Part shown: positions 32,249-40,373 of the stretch, piece by piece | Layout: each line of letters opens with the position of its first letter | Numbering within the stretch: the first letter of the stretch is position 1 | Assembly: GCA_020637295.1 (NCBI GenBank) | Contig: JACJWF010000001.1 | Coordinates: forward strand, 124,001-188,000 | Source: Acidimicrobiaceae bacterium | GTDB lineage: Bacteria > Actinomycetota > Acidimicrobiia > Acidimicrobiales > Ilumatobacteraceae | Length of the DNA: 64,000 nt | Reading direction: 5' to 3' | Notes under the pieces: model-generated | What the model was told of the DNA's origin: nothing | Databases searched by the model: none | The model's input: the letters and a program-made list of their open reading frames with translations, nothing else | Position numbers and translations under genes: made by a program

Positions 32249-32709
32249 CCGTCCACCACCAGGTGGGGGGGCCGGTAGCGGCGGGCGACGGCGACGAGCG
32301 CGCAGCAGGCGCCCAGCACGTCGTGCACCCACTCGTCGGGAAGGCACGGGTTGTGAGCCCGGTCGGCGGCGCGCTCGGTGGCCAGGGTGCGGAACACGTC
32401 CTCCAGCGCCACGGGGTCCAGCTCGAACGGCAGGGTCACCGGCTCGCCCACCTCGACCTCCGCCACCACCCGGGCGGCGGGCCCGATGACCCGGATGCCC
32501 TCGGCAAACGCCGCCATGGGAAGCTCGCGGTCGACGTCGTCCAGGTGGTCGAGCACCAGGCCGATCGCGTTGGTGAGGTCGGCCGGGTCCGGCGGGTCGC
32601 CGGCAATCGACCGGGCCAGGCGCCGCACGCCCGCCGGCGCGGCGTAGCGGCCGCCGCCGATCTCGAACACCAACTCGTCCGCCCCGAGGTGCACGTCCAG
32701 CCCGCTCAC
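32245..32709 (-). CDS. Half-length Ppx/GppA-like protein (C-terminal lobe only)
   Basis: 154 residues with a GTG start that overlaps the DUF501 stop. The sequence follows the second actin-like lobe of exopolyphosphatase/GppA: ELVFEIGGGRYAAPAGVRRL corresponds to the GGGSTE-to-lGavRL segment, DPPDPADLTNAIGLVLDHLD to the next helix, AAFAEGIRVIGPAARVVAEV to the GT loop, and LEDVFRTLATERAADRAHNP to the late helical block. The first lobe is missing and the GGGSTE threonine/glutamate are replaced, so catalysis is unlikely. In many actinobacteria ppx follows DUF501, and this gene occupies that place. The assignment is by eye and should be tested. Confidence 0.6.
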   Translation of the reverse strand: MSGLDVHLGADELVFEIGGGRYAAPAGVRRLARSIAGDPPDPADLTNAIGLVLDHLDDVDRELPMAAFAEGIRVIGPAARVVAEVEVGEPVTLPFELDPVALEDVFRTLATERAADRAHNPCLPDEWVHDVLGACCALVAVARRYRPPHLVVDG

Positions 32710-33155
32710 CGCACGTCCTCCAGATGCTCCTCCACCCACCGGCCCACCGGGTCGTCGCCGCCGGCGAGGAACCAGGCGTAGTGGGCGTGCAGGCACTTCA
32801 CGCCCTGGCGGGTGCCGCCCACCCCGGCCGACGGCCGCGGCCCGGTGTGCCCTTCCGGCAGGGCGGCCTCCCGCTCCGCGGCGTAGCGGGCGTGCGCCGC
32901 GGCGATCTCGTCAGCCGGCACCTCGGCCTCCGCCCGGCGGACACCGCCGGCAGCCTCCAGCCGGCTGACCAGCAGGGTGGCCTCCTTGCCGACCAGCCAG
33001 TAGCGGGTGGGCATCGGGGTGCCGTCGTGCAGGAGCGGGGCGTTGCGCAGGACCACCGGGTCGCCGGCGGCGTCGCGGACCACGACCTCGTAGTCGCCCG
33101 CGGGGGCGCGGCCCAAGAGCGCGATGACGCGATCGTGGTCCGTTGCCGCGGTCAC
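32706..33155 (-). CDS. DUF501 domain protein
   Basis: 149 residues. The DUF501 pattern is clear: an N-terminal DRVIALLGRAP, then NAPLLHDGTPMPTRYWLVG near residue 40 and the C-terminal GGTRQGVKCLHAHYAWFLAGGDDPVG with a cysteine and two histidines. Function unknown. In other actinobacteria it lies between ftsB and ppx beside eno; here eno and ftsB are 28 kb away and only the half-ppx follows. Start is a GTG at 33155. Confidence 0.88.
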   Translation of the reverse strand: MTAATDHDRVIALLGRAPAGDYEVVVRDAAGDPVVLRNAPLLHDGTPMPTRYWLVGKEATLLVSRLEAAGGVRRAEAEVPADEIAAAHARYAAEREAALPEGHTGPRPSAGVGGTRQGVKCLHAHYAWFLAGGDDPVGRWVEEHLEDVR

Positions 33156-33168
33156 CGGGCGGCCGGGG

Positions 33169-33876
33169 TCACTTGCGCAGGCGGCGGAACAGCAGCAGCA
33201 GGATGACGAGCCCGCCCAGCAGGGGGAGGGCCCGCTTCAGCACGGCGGTGCCGGCCACGTCCGACAGCTCGATCGGCTCGGCAGCCGGCCCGTCGATGGT
33301 GCGCACCTTCGGTGCCTCGCCGGCGGGCGCTTCGGTGGCCGGGGCGGCCTCGGCTGCCGGCGCGTCCGCGGGTGCCTCGGCGGGAGCAGCGTCCTCGGCG
33401 GCCGGCGCCGCGGCGGCCTCGGCGCCGTCGTTCTCGAGCATGGTGTTGAGGTTGTGGGCGAACTGGCCCATCAGCTTCTCGCTGACGTCGCCCATGATCC
33501 CGCGGCCGAACTGGGCGACCTTGCCGGTGATGTGCAGCTCGGTGGTGACCACGCACTTGGTGGCGCCGTCACCCTGGGGCTCCAGCTGGGCGGTGATCAG
33601 CGCATCGGCGTTGCCCTTGCCGCCGGTGTCGCGCCCCTGGCCCTTCAGCACGGCCTTGTGGTTGGCGTCGTCGCGCTCCACGAAGTGGGCCTGGCCCTTG
33701 AACGCCGTGGCGATCGGCCCCAGCTTCACCTTGACCACGCCGCGGTAGATGTCGCCCTCGATCTCCTGCAGCTGCGCGCCCGGCATGCACGGGGCGATGC
33801 GCTCCACATCGGTGAGCACGGCCCACGTCTGGTCGATGGGGCGGTGCACCACGAATTCGTTCAGCAGCTTTTCCAT
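33169..33876 (-). CDS. coxG: CoxG-like SRPBCC protein with C-terminal membrane anchor
   Basis: 235 residues. Residues 1-145 form an SRPBCC/CoxG domain (NEFVVHRPIDQTWAVLTDVE, then PGAQLQEIEGDIYRGVVKVK), followed by a long Ala/Pro/Glu linker to about 190 and a single membrane helix near the end (LPLLGGLVILLLLFRRL). CoxG anchors CO dehydrogenase to the membrane and can bind its electron acceptor, a menaquinone, in known systems. The ATG at 33876 follows GGAGGA and overlaps the end of the MocA-like gene by 16 bases, so the two are one unit. Confidence 0.87.
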   Translation of the reverse strand: MEKLLNEFVVHRPIDQTWAVLTDVERIAPCMPGAQLQEIEGDIYRGVVKVKLGPIATAFKGQAHFVERDDANHKAVLKGQGRDTGGKGNADALITAQLEPQGDGATKCVVTTELHITGKVAQFGRGIMGDVSEKLMGQFAHNLNTMLENDGAEAAAAPAAEDAAPAEAPADAPAAEAAPATEAPAGEAPKVRTIDGPAAEPIELSDVAGTAVLKRALPLLGGLVILLLLFRRLRK

Positions 33877-34427
33877 CGGGCGAGATCCTCCGGCGTGTCG
33901 ATGTCGGCCACAGAGCCTAGGCAGGCCACGGGGCAGACCCACGCCGGATGGGCGCGGATGACGTCCCGGGCGCCCAGATCGCCGCCTTCGGGCAGCAGCG
34001 GCCAGACGTCCGCGGCGAGGCGGACCGGGTTGGGGCCGGGCCGTCCGTCATAGGTGGCGACGACGATGCGGCACGCCGGATCCGCGTCGCGGACGGCGGC
34101 CCAGGCCGTGGGTGGCACGAACGGCTGGTCGGCCAGGCCGACCACGAGGTGGGTGGCGCCGTGATGGCGGGCGGCGGCCACGGCCACCTGCAGCGAGGTG
34201 GCCTGCCCGTCGGCCCACCGTGGGTTGGGCCAGTCCTCGACACCCGCCGGCAGGTGCAGGTCGGCGGCGCCGGTGACCACGACCACCTTCGGGAAGCCGG
34301 CCGCGACGGCGGACTCAACGGCGTGGCGCCACACCGGGCGGCCGTCCAGGTCGGCCAGCAGCTTGTGCGTCGGCCCACCGAACCGAGTGCCGCCACCGGC
34401 AGCGAGGACGGCGGCGACGGTGCTCAT
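33861..34427 (-). CDS. MobA/MocA-like nucleotidyltransferase
   Basis: 188 residues. The N-terminal LAAGGGTRFGG followed by HKLLADLDGRP is the NTP-binding loop of MobA-type transferases, and VVGLADQPFV near residue 105 is the metal-binding segment. Because coxG, xdhC, coxE and coxD lie nearby, the likely role is to attach CMP to molybdopterin (MocA), giving the cytosine dinucleotide form used by CODH-type hydroxylases. The ATG at 34427 is preferred over the long open frame upstream, which crosses operator-like repeats. Confidence 0.87.
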   Translation of the reverse strand: MSTVAAVLAAGGGTRFGGPTHKLLADLDGRPVWRHAVESAVAAGFPKVVVVTGAADLHLPAGVEDWPNPRWADGQATSLQVAVAAARHHGATHLVVGLADQPFVPPTAWAAVRDADPACRIVVATYDGRPGPNPVRLAADVWPLLPEGGDLGARDVIRAHPAWVCPVACLGSVADIDTPEDLARWKSC

Positions 34428-34463
34428 GGGCCGAGCGTACGGGGACGGACCATGACGAAACGA

Positions 34464-34519
34464 TGACGGACAAATGTCAGTCAGGTTGAACATTTCGATT
34501 CGATGACGATAACTTGTCA
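34464..34519. promoter_or_regulatory. Two TGAC-N8-GTCA palindromes 40 bp apart
   Basis: TGAC-GGACAAAT-GTCA (34464-34479) and TGAC-GATAACTT-GTCA (34504-34519); the second extends to GATGAC/GTCATC. The starts are exactly 40 bp apart, about four helical turns. They lie in an unusually AT-rich stretch between the start of the MocA-like gene (34427, leftward) and the NlpC/P60 gene (34687, rightward). The layout is that of a paired operator for a dimeric regulator. Confidence 0.5.
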
Positions 34520-34686
34520 TCCGTTACGACGGCGGGTCGATCCATTCGTGGGTGATCGAGGCGCGGGCGTGGCGAGCGGTGGCGCTCCCGTGTGGCGCCG
34601 GCGCCGTGAGCGAGGGCGGACCTTCGATCACGCAACACGGCAGGGCGCACGCCCGGCCGACCACCGAGAAAGGATCCGTCATCTCC

Positions 34687-35367
34687 ATGACGCTCCGTCG
34701 CATCTTGATCGCCAGCAGCCTTGCCGCCGCCCTCTCCGTGGGTGCGCTCGCGGTGCCCGCCGCGCAGGCTGCCCCCGTCACCACCCCTGCCGGTATCGGC
34801 TCCGCCGCACCCGCGTCGTACACGGCCCTCGGCCGCGACCCGCTCGCCGCCTACGCCGACGCCGCCGTCAACGCATGGCTGCGCTACTCGGCCACCCGGT
34901 CCAGCCAGGGCCTGGCCGACTACAACCAGTTGCGCGACGCGCTGGCCACCGAGGCCGCCCGCCGCGTTGGCGCCGACGAGGCCACCATGGTGGCCGCCTG
35001 GCGTGCCGCCGACACGGATCACCAGATGGTCCTGATGACGGCCATGACGCAGCTGGGCACGCCGTACCGGCGCAACGGCCGCAGCCCGGGCACGGCGTTC
35101 GACTGCTCGGGTCTCACGTCGTGGGCCTGGGCGCAGACCGGCGTGGCACTGCCCCGCTCCAGCCGCGACCAGATCCGTCACATCACCGCAGTCAGCCAGG
35201 AGGACGCCCAAGCGGGCGACCTGGCGTACTACCCGGGCCACATCATGATCTACCTCGGCGTGGAGAACTTCATCCTCCACGCGCCGTTCACTGGCCGGTC
35301 GGTGGAGTTCTCCCACATCGCCAAGAGCAAGGTGAAGTACACCCGCTTCGGCGACCCGCTGGCCTGA
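34687..35367 (+). CDS. Secreted NlpC/P60 peptidoglycan peptidase
   Basis: 226 residues. A signal peptide with cleavage after AQA (about residue 28) is followed by a helical region and a C-terminal NlpC/P60 domain: C140 in GTAFDCSGLTSWAW, H185 in YYPGHIMIYLG and a third polar residue near H198. Such cysteine peptidases cut peptidoglycan stem peptides outside the cell. AAAGGA lies upstream of the ATG at 34687. The gene lies inside the hydroxylase maturation cluster but on the other strand, so it is probably unrelated to it. Confidence 0.88.
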   Translation: MTLRRILIASSLAAALSVGALAVPAAQAAPVTTPAGIGSAAPASYTALGRDPLAAYADAAVNAWLRYSATRSSQGLADYNQLRDALATEAARRVGADEATMVAAWRAADTDHQMVLMTAMTQLGTPYRRNGRSPGTAFDCSGLTSWAWAQTGVALPRSSRDQIRHITAVSQEDAQAGDLAYYPGHIMIYLGVENFILHAPFTGRSVEFSHIAKSKVKYTRFGDPLA

Positions 35368-35372
35368 CGCGC

Positions 35373-36182
35373 TCAGCCGTGGATCGGGCCTGCCCCGTCG
35401 CGCAGGCTGGGTGCCCGGCGGCCGGTGCGGCAGGCGATGATCTCGGCGCAGATGCTGACCGCGGTCTCCTCCGGGGTGCGCGCCCCGAGGTCCAGCCCGA
35501 TGGGCGACATCAGCCGGGCGAGGTCCTCCGGCCGGTCCACGCCCACGTCGGCCAGCCGCTCCAGCCGCTTGGTGTGCGTCTTCCGGCTGCCCATCACCCC
35601 GATGTAGCCGACGGATGTGGCCAGCGCGCCCTGCACCGCCGGCACGTCGAACTTGGCGTCGTGGGTCAGGATGCACACGGCGTCACGCTTTCCCAGGGAG
35701 TGGCCGCGCCGCTCGAACAGCGGCCCCGGCCAGCTCACCACCACCTCGTCCGCCATCGGGAAGCGGCGGCGGGTGGCGAACACCTCGCGGGCGTCGCACA
35801 CGGTGACCCGGTAGCCGAGCACCTTGGCCACCTTGGCGAGGGCGGCGGTGAAGTCCACCGCCCCGAAGATCCACATCTGTGGCGACGGTGCCCAGCACTC
35901 CACGAACACGCTGACGGTGGGGCTGCCCTCCAGGTCCTCCGGCGTCGTCTGGCCCTCCGGCCCGTACCGGCGCACCCCGCTGCGGCCGGCCTCCAGCTCC
36001 GCCAGCGCGTCGCGGGCGGCGATGCGGTCCAGTTCCGGATGGCCCAGCGTGCCCTCCACGGTGCCGTCGGGCGTGACCAGCAGCTTGGCGCCCACCCCGG
36101 GGCCGGCGATGGTGGTGACCAGGGCCACCGGCTGCTCGTCGCGCAGCAGGGTGCGCAGGTGTTCGTAGAGCGCCACGGTCAC
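35373..36182 (-). CDS. XdhC-family maturation factor, C-terminal (Rossmann) part
   Basis: 269 residues. The XdhC Rossmann half is seen: WIFGAVDFTAALAKVAKVLGY near residue 105, then VGYIGVMGSRKTHTKRLERL and SPIGLDLGARTPEETAVSIC at the end. The first 90 residues form a short N-terminal region including VTTIAGPGVGAKLLV. XdhC proteins insert the sulfurated cofactor into molybdenum hydroxylases. The GTG start overlaps the stop of the gene for the other XdhC domain, so the two halves are made as separate, coupled polypeptides. Confidence 0.85.
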   Translation of the reverse strand: MTVALYEHLRTLLRDEQPVALVTTIAGPGVGAKLLVTPDGTVEGTLGHPELDRIAARDALAELEAGRSGVRRYGPEGQTTPEDLEGSPTVSVFVECWAPSPQMWIFGAVDFTAALAKVAKVLGYRVTVCDAREVFATRRRFPMADEVVVSWPGPLFERRGHSLGKRDAVCILTHDAKFDVPAVQGALATSVGYIGVMGSRKTHTKRLERLADVGVDRPEDLARLMSPIGLDLGARTPEETAVSICAEIIACRTGRRAPSLRDGAGPIHG

Positions 36183-36496
36183 CAGTCCAGCGGCTCGATG
36201 AAGAGGCGGATGGTGCCGCCGCAGGTGAGACCGACGGCAAATGCCTCGTCGTCGCTGTACCCGAAGCTCACCACCCGGCTGGCCTCTTCGCCGGCCAGGA
36301 TGGCGAGGGCTTCGCTGACGACGGCACCTTCCACGCAGCCGCCGCTGACGCTGCCGGCCACCTCTCCGTGCTCGTTCACCACCATTGCCGCGCCGGGGTC
36401 TCGCGGGCCGGAGCCCTCGATGTCCACCACCCGGGCCACGGCGATGCGCAGGCCGGCCGCCCGCCAGCGATCGATGTCCTCCAGCAGGTCCTTCAT
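36179..36496 (-). CDS. XdhC/CoxI-type protein, N-terminal domain only
   Basis: 105 residues. WRAAGLRIAVARVVDIEGSGPRDPGAAM and the GSVSGGCVEGAVV block with its cysteine near residue 54 are the XdhC/CoxI N-terminal domain; CGGTIRLFIEPL ends the protein. It may bind the molybdenum cofactor. Its ATG overlaps the CoxE stop (ATGA) and its stop overlaps the next start (GTGA), a chain of coupled genes. Confidence 0.87.
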   Translation of the reverse strand: MKDLLEDIDRWRAAGLRIAVARVVDIEGSGPRDPGAAMVVNEHGEVAGSVSGGCVEGAVVSEALAILAGEEASRVVSFGYSDDEAFAVGLTCGGTIRLFIEPLDW

Positions 36497-37656
36497 GCCA
36501 CACCTCGCCCCTCTGCCCCCACGTGCCCGGCGCCACGGCGGCCGCCGCCGCGGCGCGGCACCTCGGCGGCGATCACGGAGGCGAGTTCGTGCATCGCCGC
36601 CAGACTATGCCCCTCCACGAAGTCGTCCACCGACGGCAGGGCGGCGGCCATCCCACGGGCCAACGGGGCGTAGCCGGGCGTGACCTTGAGAGGGTTCACC
36701 CACACCAGGTGGTAGCAGATGCGGTGCAGGCGGCGCATCTGCTCGGCCAGCACCTCGGGGTCGCCACGGTCCCAGCCGTCGCTGAGGATCACGACGATGG
36801 AGCCCCGCGCCATGCCGCGCACGCCCCATTGGTCGTTGAACGTGCGCAGGCACTCGCCGATGCGAGTGCCACCGTTCCAGTCGAGCACTCGGCGGCCGGC
36901 GTCGGCCAGGGCCCGGTCCGGGTCGCGGCTGTGGAGCTCCTTGGTCATGCGGGTGAGCCGGGTGCCGATGGCGAAGGCCTCCACCCGCTGGCGCCCGCTG
37001 ACCGCCGCATGCACGAAGCGCAGCATCGCCCGGGCGTACGGCTCCATCGACCCGCTGATGTCCAGCAACAGCACCAGCCGCCGCAGGCGCGGCCCCGGTG
37101 CCTCCCAGTGGCGCGCGATCGGCTCGCCGCCGGTGCGCAGCGCCGACCGCAGTGTGGCCTGCAGGTCTGGGCGGCGGCCGTGCCGGTTGCGGCGGTAGCG
37201 GAACGAGCGGCGGGGCGGGCCGGCGAAGCGAAGGCGGCCCATCAACTCCTGGGCGGTGCGCAGTTCCTCCCGGTCGTAGTCGGCGAAGTCCTTGTGGCGC
37301 AACACCTCCATCGCCGAGAAGCGCAGGGTGAGTGTGGGCTCGTCGGCCGGCGGCGCGCCACCCTCGTCGTCGCTGCCGCCATCCTCGTCGTCGTCCATCG
37401 CCAGCGCGATGTGCAGGGGCTCCTGAGGTTCGTCGTCCGGGCCCGCTGCCTGGGCGGCGGTCCAGAACACCGTGAACGCCCGGTCGTACACCGGGATGTC
37501 TTCGGGGTTGCGGACCAGCGTGGCCCGGCCGGCCCAGTACACGTCGTCGCGTTCTTCCAGCCGCAACCGGCCGAGTGCGTCCACGAACGTCAAGACGCTG
37601 CCCAGCGGCACGCGCAGCCCGGCGCCGCGCAGGACGCGCCCGAACGCCACGGCCAT
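36493..37656 (-). CDS. coxE: CoxE-like VWA domain protein
   Basis: 387 residues. A CoxE-type von Willebrand A domain with MIDAS motif DISGS (RLVLLLDISGSMEPYARAML) near residue 200 and a second metal-site part in WNGGTRIGECL. An acidic insert near residue 90 (DDDEDGGSDDEGG) is specific. CoxE works with the MoxR-type ATPase CoxD to mature the [CuSMo] or Mo centre of CODH-type enzymes. ATG at 37656; a TTG at 37671 overlapping the CoxD stop (TTGA) is an alternative start. Confidence 0.87.
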   Translation of the reverse strand: MAVAFGRVLRGAGLRVPLGSVLTFVDALGRLRLEERDDVYWAGRATLVRNPEDIPVYDRAFTVFWTAAQAAGPDDEPQEPLHIALAMDDDEDGGSDDEGGAPPADEPTLTLRFSAMEVLRHKDFADYDREELRTAQELMGRLRFAGPPRRSFRYRRNRHGRRPDLQATLRSALRTGGEPIARHWEAPGPRLRRLVLLLDISGSMEPYARAMLRFVHAAVSGRQRVEAFAIGTRLTRMTKELHSRDPDRALADAGRRVLDWNGGTRIGECLRTFNDQWGVRGMARGSIVVILSDGWDRGDPEVLAEQMRRLHRICYHLVWVNPLKVTPGYAPLARGMAAALPSVDDFVEGHSLAAMHELASVIAAEVPRRGGGRRGAGHVGAEGRGVA

Positions 37657-37667
37657 CCGCTCGGCGT

Positions 37668-38594
37668 TCAACGCTCCTGGAAGCCCCGCTCGAACGCCTG
37701 CTTGACGAGCTCGGCGATGCCGTGCTGGTGGGTGCGCTCCTGGTCCTCGCGGTACTTGAGGACGGTGCCGAGCGTGGCCGCGACGGTGCGCTCGTCCAGC
37801 TCGGTGACACCGAGGGCAGCCAGCGCGTGGGCCCAGTCGATGGTCTCGGCGACGCCCGGCGGCTTGTAGAGGTGCAGCTCCCGCAGCGCTTCCACGGCTG
37901 CCGCCACCTGGCGGGCCAGCCGGTCCAGCGCCTGGGGCACGCGCATGCGGACGATGCGCACCTCGCGCTCGAAGTCGGGGTGCTCCACCCAGTGGTAGAG
38001 GCATCGGCGCTTCAGCGCGTCGTGCACGTCGCGGGTGCGGTTGCTGGTGAGGACGACGATGGGTGGGCGGACGGCGGTGAACCGGCCCAGCTCGGGCACG
38101 GTGATCTGGTACTCGCTGAGCACTTCCAGCAGGTAGGCCTCGAACTCGTCGTCGGCGCGGTCCACCTCGTCGATGAGGAGGATGGGTGGGTTCTCCGTGG
38201 TGACCGTGTCGATGGCCCGCAGCAGCGCCCGCTTCAGCAGGAAGCGCTCGTGGTACAGCTGCTGCTCGAGCGCGTTGGTGGTGAGGCCGAGCGACTCGCC
38301 GGTGGCCTCGGCGGCGCGCAGGTGCAGCAACTGGCGGGCGTAATCCCAGTCGTAGACGGCCTGGGAGACGTCGATGCCTTCGTAGCACTGCAGGCGGATC
38401 AGCTCGCCGCCGGTCCAGCGGCTGAGGACCTTGGCAACCTCGGTCTTGCCCACACCGGCCTCGCCCTCCAGCAGCAGCGGGCGTTGGAGCGTGACGGCGA
38501 GGTAGATGGAGGTGGCCAGGCCCTCGTCGGCGATGTAACCGTTGGCGGAGAGGGCCGCGGCGACCTCGGCGGGGTTGGCGACGGGAAGCGGCAT
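37668..38594 (-). CDS. coxD: CoxD/MoxR-like AAA+ ATPase
   Basis: 308 residues. Walker A LLEGEAGVGKTEVAK at about 41-55, Walker B PPILLIDEVDRADDEFEA near 136-150, sensor 1 in VVLTSNRTRDVHDALKRRC. It is of the MoxR/CoxD type, which uses ATP to remodel a metalloenzyme together with a VWA partner (CoxE next door). The ATG at 38594 begins the accessory run coxD-coxE-xdhC-xdhC. The divergent GH13 gene starts about 21 bases away, so the promoters overlap. Confidence 0.9.
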   Translation of the reverse strand: MPLPVANPAEVAAALSANGYIADEGLATSIYLAVTLQRPLLLEGEAGVGKTEVAKVLSRWTGGELIRLQCYEGIDVSQAVYDWDYARQLLHLRAAEATGESLGLTTNALEQQLYHERFLLKRALLRAIDTVTTENPPILLIDEVDRADDEFEAYLLEVLSEYQITVPELGRFTAVRPPIVVLTSNRTRDVHDALKRRCLYHWVEHPDFEREVRIVRMRVPQALDRLARQVAAAVEALRELHLYKPPGVAETIDWAHALAALGVTELDERTVAATLGTVLKYREDQERTHQHGIAELVKQAFERGFQER

Positions 38595-38615
38595 TGCGGT
38601 GAAGGTTAGAGCGGG

Positions 38616-40283
38616 ATGCCATGCTGGTGCTCGATGGGCGCCCGATCCCTGTCGTCCCGGCGGACAGTTCAAGTTCACGCCCCGACCGCGCAGGTCGTTC
38701 GCGTCGCCGTGCAGCCCGCTGGGGCGGCGGCCGAGGTCGTGGTCGACGCCGCCCGCGACCAGGACGGTCGCTGGGTGGCGGCATGCGATGCCGCCGACGG
38801 CGACCGCTACTGGCTGTTGGTGGACGACGGGCCCCCGTTGCTGGACCCGCACTGCCGGGACGTCGAGCTGACGGCAGATGGGCCGCGCAGCGTCTTCCGG
38901 GCGCCATGGGGGCCAGCCCCGCAGGCCCCGGCGCTGCTCGAGCCGCCCGTGGTGTACGAGTTGCACGTCAAGGGCTTTGGCGGCTCGTACCTCGGGTGCA
39001 TCGACCACCTCGACCATGTGGTGGAGGTGGGGGCGAACGTCATCGAGTTGCTGCCCGTGCACCCATTCGAGGACGCCGAGAACTACTGGGGCTACATGCC
39101 GCTGGTGTGGGGCGCGGTCCATCGGGGTTACGCCGCACAGGGGGAACGCGCCGCGGAGGAGTTGATGGCGTTGGTGGCCGCGGCGCACGAGCGTGGCCTG
39201 CACGTGTGGCTGGACGTCGTGTTCAACCACACCGGCGACGACGGCCTCGCCCACCCCGTGCGCTCGCTGCGCGGGCTGGACGAGCGCGGCCTGTACCGCC
39301 ACCACGCCGATGGCCGGCCGTACAACGACAGCGGCTGTGGCAACGACGTGGACCCGTCGCACCCGTACGTACGTGAGTTGGTGATGGAGGGCCTGCAACG
39401 GTTGGCCGACCTCGGGGTGGACGGGTTCCGCTTCGACCTGGCGTCCCTGCTCACCCGCGACGGCGGCGGTCTGGTGGACATGATCACGGCGTGGGGCGAC
39501 GAGCGCGGACTTGCGCTGGTGTCCGAGCCGTGGGATCTCGGCGCCTACCAGGTTGGGCACGGCTGGCCATGGCCGACCTGGTGGCAGTGGAACGATCGCT
39601 TCCGCGACGACATCCGCGGCTTCCTGCGCGGCGAGCACGGCCTGGTGCACGCGGTGCGCCAGCGGGTGCAGGGCAGCCCGGACCTGTTCGGGCCGGACGG
39701 GCCCCGGCGCAGCCTGAACTTCGTCGCAGCCCACGACGGCCTGACGATGCACGACCTCACCACGGTCACCAGCGATCGACATCATGCGTGGGACTGCGGG
39801 CCGGAGTTGCGGATGCAGCAGTTGCAGAACTACTTCACGATGCTGCTGCTCTCCGCCGGTGGATCGATGTGGGTCATGGGCGACGAGTTCGGCCGCAGCC
39901 AGCAGAACCACGACAACCCGTACAACATCGACGGCCCGCTCACCCGCGTGGACTGGGCGGCGGCAGGGGAGTGGCATCGGCTCACCGAGTACGTGCAGGC
40001 GCTGCAGCGGTTGCGGCGTGCCCACCCTCCCGGCGAGTTCCGCTTCTTCGGGGTGGGGCCGGACATCGACGAGGGCTTCCTGTCGCACTCGCTGGCGTGG
40101 TCGTCCAACGGCCTGTACGTGATGGCCAACGCCTGGTGGGAGCCGCTCGAGTTCGAGGTGCAGGAGCCGGGGGAGTGGCGTGTCGTGTTGGCGACGGCGG
40201 TGGCGACGAGTTCCGGCACGGGCGCCGTCCGCTACACGCTGGCGCCCCGCTCGATCGTGGTGCTGCAGCGCATCGGCGCCTGA
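38616..40283 (+). CDS. GH13-family alpha-glucan enzyme (GlgX/isoamylase-like)
   Basis: Up to 555 residues. A short N-terminal beta domain is followed by a GH13 barrel: VVYELHVKGF near 110, DVVFNHTGDDG near 202, catalytic nucleophile in VDGFRFDLASLL near D273, acid/base glutamate in LVSEPWDLG near 303 and AAHDGLTM near 372. The order and the GDEFGRSQQNHDNPYN segment match glycogen debranching enzymes and isoamylases, which cut alpha-1,6 branches, but it is shorter than GlgX (about 700). The start is uncertain: ATG at 38616 or 38634. Confidence 0.87.
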   Translation: MPCWCSMGARSLSSRRTVQVHAPTAQVVRVAVQPAGAAAEVVVDAARDQDGRWVAACDAADGDRYWLLVDDGPPLLDPHCRDVELTADGPRSVFRAPWGPAPQAPALLEPPVVYELHVKGFGGSYLGCIDHLDHVVEVGANVIELLPVHPFEDAENYWGYMPLVWGAVHRGYAAQGERAAEELMALVAAAHERGLHVWLDVVFNHTGDDGLAHPVRSLRGLDERGLYRHHADGRPYNDSGCGNDVDPSHPYVRELVMEGLQRLADLGVDGFRFDLASLLTRDGGGLVDMITAWGDERGLALVSEPWDLGAYQVGHGWPWPTWWQWNDRFRDDIRGFLRGEHGLVHAVRQRVQGSPDLFGPDGPRRSLNFVAAHDGLTMHDLTTVTSDRHHAWDCGPELRMQQLQNYFTMLLLSAGGSMWVMGDEFGRSQQNHDNPYNIDGPLTRVDWAAAGEWHRLTEYVQALQRLRRAHPPGEFRFFGVGPDIDEGFLSHSLAWSSNGLYVMANAWWEPLEFEVQEPGEWRVVLATAVATSSGTGAVRYTLAPRSIVVLQRIGA

Positions 40284-40346
40284 CGAGCCCCGCGCCCGGT
40301 CGGGCTCCCGGGACCAGCCGCGCACCGGTGGCCCCGTTCCTGTCAG

Positions 40347-40360
40347 TTCGATTTCGATTC
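40347..40360 (+). repeat. 14-bp inverted repeat, left copy
   Basis: TTCGATTTCGATTC. Its exact reverse complement is at 41051-41064. The pair brackets the frameshifted methyltransferase gene. Confidence 0.8.
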
Positions 40361-40373
40361 GGGCGTTGTGGTG

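Noticed and set aside
36493..38907. 804-residue protein containing CoxE
   Set aside because: The first half is antisense-like Arg/Pro-rich sequence overlapping coxD; CoxE starts at 37656 or 37671.
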